NCBI GenBank assembly: GCA_015296065.1
Contig: DVDU01000253.1
Coordinates: 1-33,092 of the forward strand
Length of the DNA stretch: 33,092 bases
Direction of reading: 5' to 3'
Source of the DNA: Oscillatoriaceae cyanobacterium M33_DOE_052
Lineage (GTDB): Bacteria > Cyanobacteriota > Cyanobacteriia > Cyanobacteriales > Laspinemataceae
This document shows, in pieces, positions 28,998 through 33,092 of this stretch (the first letter of the stretch is position 1; every line of letters starts with the position of its first letter). The notes beneath the pieces were generated by a model. The model did not search any database. It had not been told where the DNA came from and saw only the letters and a list, made by a program, of their open reading frames with translations. Position numbers and translations under genes: made by a program.

Positions 28998-31829
28998 CTA
29001 CAAATCAAAACCCGTAATATCACCCTGACAAACCCAAGCCCCCCAATAAAATGGGTGGGATAAAGGGGTGTCATCCTCTTGACAAACCGGATTATTTTGT
29101 GCTAATAAATTAGCCAGTATTTCCTGACCCAAATCAAACTGGCGCAACTCAGCCACAGTGACATTGCGCAAGTAATTTTGGGCTTTGGCTAAGGCATCCG
29201 CCCGCCCTAAACCCTGGCGCAAATTGTCAAAAAACCGATTCATTAATAGAGCAGTGGCTTTATCGTCAACTGACCACAAACTCATCAACAAAGTTTTGGA
29301 ACCAGCGAAGGGAAAAGCGCGGCGCAACCCAAACACCCCCTCCCCAATTTTCACATCACCAATGCCAGTTTCGCAAGCCGATAAAACCGTCAGTTCATTT
29401 GCCCACAAGTCCAATGCTGCCACATCTTGGGCAAACACAAGACCTTTACCCGCTTCTGGCGGTAGTGGTTGCTTGAAAAGGCTAGTATTAGCACCGGCGA
29501 GGGCCAGTCCAGAACGCATCATCGGTTCGGTTCCTGACTTCCGAGGGGAAGTGATTAGCTCACGATTTCCAAAGGTTGGTTGGGGAAGATTTCGCGATTC
29601 CGCCCAGAAAACCCCGTGAGTAGCAATCAACAAAATGCGCGGACAATTGCCGTTTGTCAGGCGAGGTTCTACCGCTTCCGCATCCAGATATGGCTGAACT
29701 CCCAGTTTTTTCGCCACCGCCTCACCCAAATACCGCGTCCCGGGGGCGCGTTTAAACGGTTTCCCTTCCAAAGTGCTGAGAATTTGCCCCATTGTCCCTT
29801 CCAAATGGGTATCCTTGGCAATGTCCACCGGACTAGAAACTAATCCTAAATCAAAATCCGGGTCAGCCACCACCAGCGGCGCAGCAGCGGGACGGTTCGG
29901 CTGCACTTTGGAGCGGAGAACATCCCGCCCCGCACTCAGGTAACTGATATTGTATTCATCCATCAGCAGCTTTTCGCCCTTATCGTCACTGGGGAGGAGT
30001 TGGAACGGCAATAAGTTCAAATCCCCATCAGGAGAGATGCGGAGGGATTGGCAATCCGTAATTGCAGGGCGAATTTGGTCAAAAATCGCTTGCCGCAGGG
30101 GGACGCCAGTAGTAGCATCATATTGCAGGAACGGCGAGGCGGTTTCGGCTTCGTCACCCCACATATTCAGCCGGTTTCCCAAATTATCGCCATCAAGAGA
30201 CGCGGACTGGCGAAACACCTTAATCAGCTTATCTATGGGTTCCGCAGCCCCCAAGTCTATCATCCGCACCGCATCCGGCGACTGCGCGGGCAACACAAAC
30301 GCTATGTAGCGCCCTGGTTGCCATTCCCCGCCTTTGGGGGCAGTGAAATCATACACATCAAAGCAGACAAATTCCAGCAGAGTAGTGCCTGCGGGCAATT
30401 CCAGAGCCACCGCTTGACGAGAAGCCAGTTGCTTTTGCAGTTGAATTTCCGGGACTTGGGCGGCGAGTTGCCGCTCTAAATTGTCATATTCTCCCTGTAA
30501 GCGAACCAGTCGGTCTCTCATCGCGGCGAGCTGCTCCGGTTCCGGCTGGGAGTGGTAAATCTTGATAATTTGGTTGCTCAGGTCACGCAGTTGCTGGAAC
30601 TGCGGCATCAGGTGGGGATACCTGCCGCTGTGGACCGCCTCCGAGAAAGCCGCTTGAGCCGCAGCCGATAAGGCTTTGCGTTTAAACACCACATCCAGAG
30701 CAGTTTGCACTGCAGCGGGAGAATCCTGCAGGTGGTTCAACACCAGGGAGAGCAGCCGATAGAAGGTATCTCGATTTCTTTCCAGGTGGGCAAGGCGCTC
30801 TCGCTCAGAACTGAAGCCAAACACCCGCCTGATTATCTTATCCTCCACTTCCGTGGCTTGTTTCATCAGCTCCAGGGCTTCCGTGGGGCGATTTGTCTGC
30901 ACCAGTAATATCGCCAAATTTTCGAGGCTAGTGGCGATATCGGGGTGGTCGCCTTGAAACAGGCGCTTTCTCATCGCCAAGGCTTCCTCATACAGGGGTT
31001 CGGCTTCCTCATAGCGCCCTTGGTTACGGTAGAGTTCTGCCAAATTGTTGAGGCTAGAGGCGATATCGGGGTGGGCGTCTTTAAACAGGCGCTTATACAT
31101 CGCCAAGGCTTCCTCATTCAGGGGTTCGGCTTGCTCATAGTGTCCTTGGTTACGGTAGAGTTCTGCCAAATTGTTGAGGCTAGAGGCGACATCGGGGTGG
31201 TCGCCCTCAAACAGGCGCTTTCTCATCGCCAAGGCTTCCTCTAACCGGGGTTCGGCTTGCTCATAGCGTCCTTGGTCAGAGTGGAGTGCCGCCAAATTGT
31301 TGAGGCTAGTGGCGACAAGGGGGTGGTCGCCTTTAAACAGGCGCTTAAACATCGCCAAGGTTTCTTCTAACCGGGGTTCGGCTTCCTCATAGCGCCCTTG
31401 GGAAAAGTAGAGTGCTGCCAAATTGTTGAGGCTAAGAGCGACATCGGGGTGGTCGCCTTGAAACAGGCGCTTTCTCATCGCCAAGGCATCCTCATACAGG
31501 GGTTCGGCTTTCTCATAGCGCCCTTGGGAACGGTAGAGTTCTGCCAAATTACTGAGGCTAGTGGCGACATTGGGGTGATCGCCCTGAAACAGGCGCTTTG
31601 TCATCGCCAAGGCTTCCTCATACAGGGGTTCGGCTTGCTCATAGCGCCCTTGGGAGTAATAGAGTACCGCCAAATCGTTGAGGCTAGTGGCGACATTGGG
31701 GTGGTCGCCTTGGTAAAGAGATAATGCTAGGTTTAAGGCTTGTTGGACAATAATTATCGCTTCTGCGTACTTGCCTTGGTTGTAAAGTTGAGTAGCCTGT
31801 TGGTCTAGTTGTTCCCATTGTTCGTCCAT
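28998..31829 (-). CDS. TPR-CHAT protein (caspase-like protease with tetratricopeptide repeats)
   Basis: A 943-residue protein. Residues 1-42 are one TPR, and about 43-345 are seven kinesin-light-chain-like TPRs of 42 residues (NNLAxLYxxQGRYExAEPL pattern), near-identical at the DNA level as 126-bp repeats. A helical linker with coiled-coil character covers about 345-475. The CHAT peptidase domain spans about 600-943. The catalytic pair is intact: His738 in LIATHGVFW and Cys819 in VLSACETGIGD, followed by GLRRAFPFAGSKTLLMSLW. CHAT proteases cleave partner proteins; TPRs sense or bind them, as in Csx29 of type III-E CRISPR systems, but no CRISPR is nearby. The substrate is unknown. The near-identical repeats suggest recent expansion. 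Confidence 0.88.
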   Translation of the reverse strand: MDEQWEQLDQQATQLYNQGKYAEAIIIVQQALNLALSLYQGDHPNVATSLNDLAVLYYSQGRYEQAEPLYEEALAMTKRLFQGDHPNVATSLSNLAELYRSQGRYEKAEPLYEDALAMRKRLFQGDHPDVALSLNNLAALYFSQGRYEEAEPRLEETLAMFKRLFKGDHPLVATSLNNLAALHSDQGRYEQAEPRLEEALAMRKRLFEGDHPDVASSLNNLAELYRNQGHYEQAEPLNEEALAMYKRLFKDAHPDIASSLNNLAELYRNQGRYEEAEPLYEEALAMRKRLFQGDHPDIATSLENLAILLVQTNRPTEALELMKQATEVEDKIIRRVFGFSSERERLAHLERNRDTFYRLLSLVLNHLQDSPAAVQTALDVVFKRKALSAAAQAAFSEAVHSGRYPHLMPQFQQLRDLSNQIIKIYHSQPEPEQLAAMRDRLVRLQGEYDNLERQLAAQVPEIQLQKQLASRQAVALELPAGTTLLEFVCFDVYDFTAPKGGEWQPGRYIAFVLPAQSPDAVRMIDLGAAEPIDKLIKVFRQSASLDGDNLGNRLNMWGDEAETASPFLQYDATTGVPLRQAIFDQIRPAITDCQSLRISPDGDLNLLPFQLLPSDDKGEKLLMDEYNISYLSAGRDVLRSKVQPNRPAAAPLVVADPDFDLGLVSSPVDIAKDTHLEGTMGQILSTLEGKPFKRAPGTRYLGEAVAKKLGVQPYLDAEAVEPRLTNGNCPRILLIATHGVFWAESRNLPQPTFGNRELITSPRKSGTEPMMRSGLALAGANTSLFKQPLPPEAGKGLVFAQDVAALDLWANELTVLSACETGIGDVKIGEGVFGLRRAFPFAGSKTLLMSLWSVDDKATALLMNRFFDNLRQGLGRADALAKAQNYLRNVTVAELRQFDLGQEILANLLAQNNPVCQEDDTPLSHPFYWGAWVCQGDITGFDL

Positions 31830-31946
31830 TGATTTTATTCTCCTGTCTTATATGAATTATGATTATTTTGGCAGAAAAATTGTCTCTCATTCCCGCGAAA
31901 GCAGGTATATAATTATTATAGTATAGGTTTATTATTTATGTGTCTG

Positions 31947-32121
31947 GGGGCACGGCGTTATTCATATCTAGGTTTGATGAAAAATATTTATGATGCCGTG
32001 CCCCTACCATTTTTCCATCGTCTGTTATATCTCAGGTATGGGTTTTGGGGGTGTGGGGTTGTAGGGGCACGGCGTCCTCAACCTCTCGCATCTAACCTAG
32101 GGACCAATAATGCCGTGCCCC
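31947..32121. repeat. two GGGGCACGGCGT palindromic elements
   Basis: First element: GGGGCACGGCGT (31947-31958) with ATGCCGTGCCCC (31993-32004). Second: GTAGGGGCACGGCGT (32061-32075) with ATGCCGTGCCCC (32110-32121). Arms are conserved but the 34-bp interiors differ, as expected for structures kept for their ends. Same family as 19328-19430. Confidence 0.88.
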
Positions 32122-32176
32122 CTCTTCTACCGCCAATAACCTCCGACTTAAACAAAAAAATTATTTGCGGAATTAA

Positions 32177-32242
32177 GGGCGAAGCATCCGCGAAGGATAT
32201 TTTCTGTCACAATCATAATCTCTGGGCGCTCCTGCTTCGCCC
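32177..32242. repeat. inverted repeat, GGGCGAAGCA family
   Basis: GGGCGAAGCA (32177-32186) and TGCTTCGCCC (32233-32242) enclose 46 bp, including TCTGGGCGCTCCTGCTTCGC, which closely matches the right arm at 12573-12593. The stretch 31830-32301 between the flanking genes is otherwise noncoding. Confidence 0.8.
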
Positions 32243-32301
32243 CTACGAACCAGGTTTTTCACCAGCAGGTGTATTTTGGCCATTCTCCTACATACCATCC
32301 C

Positions 32302-32820
32302 CTAGGATGATTCTAAATTCCACTCTTCCCCCCCTGGGAGTTGGGCAAATTCCTCATTTATCGCCCTACGCAACAGTTTCCCCGACTGGTTATAAGTCAA
32401 ATTTAGCATTTTCTGTGCTAAATTAATAATCTGGTCTTGGTTTATCATCTCCATCAGCCGAGCGGGCTTATATATGCCTCCCGCCACTTCCGCACTGGCA
32501 GCAAAAACTGCATCCTCCAAGGCGGTTTCTAGGAAATCCTCCCATTCATCGGCGTTAATATAGTAGGAGTTTTGATTACTCTTCAAATTCAGGTCTTGAA
32601 TTTCCAATACTGAATCTCTAATCGAAGCTGCCCAAGAGTTAGTCAGCCGCTGCTCCACTTGATTTTTGATTAAGTGAACTAGGAGCCTAACGGCATAACT
32701 TCTGATAGTGCGCATTGTGGCTTTTTTGCTCATCCCCTCCAGTTCATCTAATAGAGTCAAAGCATCTTCATAGCGACCATCTAGGATGTAGTTTCTCAGG
32801 TCTGTAAGTTCTTGCGTCAT
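32302..32820 (-). CDS. helical cyanobacterial protein, possibly DUF29-related
   Basis: A 172-residue, mostly helical soluble protein starting MTQELTDLRNYILDGRYEDA. It has conserved-looking blocks LLVHLIKNQVEQRLTNSW (about 46-63), YYINADEWEDFLETALEDAV (about 87-106), and QLPGGEEWNLE near the end. It resembles a cyanobacterial group that I recall being labelled DUF29; I am not sure of this. No catalytic motif, signal peptide or membrane helix is seen. The frame is open to 32886, but the added residues (HTPKTHHPHHQTT) come from the G/T-rich repeat edge, so the ATG at 32820 is used. It lies upstream of the CHAT gene on the same strand, 472 bp away. Confidence 0.7.
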   Translation of the reverse strand: MTQELTDLRNYILDGRYEDALTLLDELEGMSKKATMRTIRSYAVRLLVHLIKNQVEQRLTNSWAASIRDSVLEIQDLNLKSNQNSYYINADEWEDFLETALEDAVFAASAEVAGGIYKPARLMEMINQDQIINLAQKMLNLTYNQSGKLLRRAINEEFAQLPGGEEWNLESS

Positions 32821-32863
32821 GGTGGTTTGATGGTGGGGGTGGTGGGTTTTGGGGGTGTGGGGT

Positions 32864-33092
32864 GGTAGTTGGGCTTCAGCCCTCATAGGTTTGTAGTTGG
32901 GCTTTAGCCCTCATAGGTTTGTAGTAGGGCTTTAGCCCTCATAGGTTTGTAGTAGGGCTTTAGCCCTCATAGGTTTGTAGTAGGGCTTTAGCCCTCATAG
33001 GTTTGTAGTAGGGCTTTAGCCCTCATAGGTTTGTAGTTGGGCTTTAGCCCTCATAGGTTTGTAGTAGGGCTTGAGCCCTCATAGGTTTGTAG
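32864..33092. repeat. 28-bp tandem repeat with AGGGCTTTAGCCCT core, runs off the window
   Basis: One partial unit, seven full 28-bp units starting at 32889, and a partial unit at the edge (33085-33092). Units differ at one or two bases (TTGGG or TAGGG, CTTTAG or CTTGAG). Each carries the 14-bp palindrome AGGGCTTTAGCCCT. There are no spacers, so it is a satellite-like array and not a CRISPR. Same family as 8879-9028 and 22884-22972. Confidence 0.92.

Noticed and set aside
30048-31724. Plus-strand open frames of 100-145 codons with repeated RQGFLIQGFG units
   Set aside because: They are the antisense reading of the TPR repeats of the CHAT gene.
31938-32426. 162-codon plus-strand open frame in the spacer before the CHAT gene
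   Set aside because: It runs through two GGGGCACGGCGT palindromes and a GGGCGAAGCA repeat, then overlaps the minus-strand gene; no family features.
32864-33092. Regular 28-bp repeats that could suggest a CRISPR array
   Set aside because: The units are contiguous with no unique spacers, and the same unit occurs in other spacers as a tandem repeat; no cas genes are present.

Overview
The window is chromosomal DNA from a cyanobacterium, most likely a filamentous Oscillatoriales-type species. The evidence is the fused panC/cmk gene, an aerobic Mg-protoporphyrin monomethyl ester cyclase (acsF), a SigF-type sigma factor, a KGK-domain protein, two Uma2 genes, many GCGATCGC (HIP1) octamers, heptanucleotide short tandem repeats, and an unusually dense set of dispersed palindromic repeats in the spacers. 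I cannot name the genus. No tRNA, rRNA or CRISPR array was recognised.

Layout. Positions 1-2400 hold sigF, flanked by inverted copies of a 9-bp minisatellite, then a MITE-like element and a transposase fragment of the IS630 type. Positions 2401-7203 are housekeeping: a polysaccharide deacetylase, panC/cmk, an RlpA-like protein and purM, with heptamer repeats around the gene starts. Positions 7356-10335 form an accessory block with a STAND-type NTPase and a two-gene unit (a Panacea-domain protein and a small Cys/His protein) that looks like a toxin-antitoxin pair. Positions 10528-12294 hold a Pho-box-like triple repeat followed by a secreted repeat/PPC-domain protein. An orphan MNT nucleotidyltransferase gene lies between two near-identical terminators (12302-13021). 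Then come acsF, a GPH-type sugar symporter, a phosphoribosyltransferase, an M15 peptidase translationally overlapping an AAA-less M41 peptidase, and a Uma2 gene.

Positions 19446-22857 are an ergothioneine operon in the order egtC-egtB-egtD on the minus strand. In egtB, four 60-bp copies of a genomic palindromic repeat are inserted in frame between the two domains. Next are a membrane-anchored dual-specificity phosphatase, a small exported TPR protein, an alpha/beta hydrolase, and a likely envelope-stress unit made of an ECF sigma factor, a membrane anti-sigma candidate and an exported Spy/CpxP-like protein. The right end has a KGK protein, a second Uma2, a second copy of the MITE, a large TPR-CHAT protease, a small helical protein, and a 28-bp tandem repeat that runs off the window.

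How it fits together: most genes are single housekeeping or envelope genes. The coordinated units are egtCBD, the sigma/anti-sigma/Spy operon, the Panacea pair and the M15-M41 pair. The strongest candidates for something undescribed are the Panacea fusion pair, the repeat-expanded EgtB, and the phosphate-type operator in front of the secreted repeat protein. All family assignments are from reading the translations; no database search was run.
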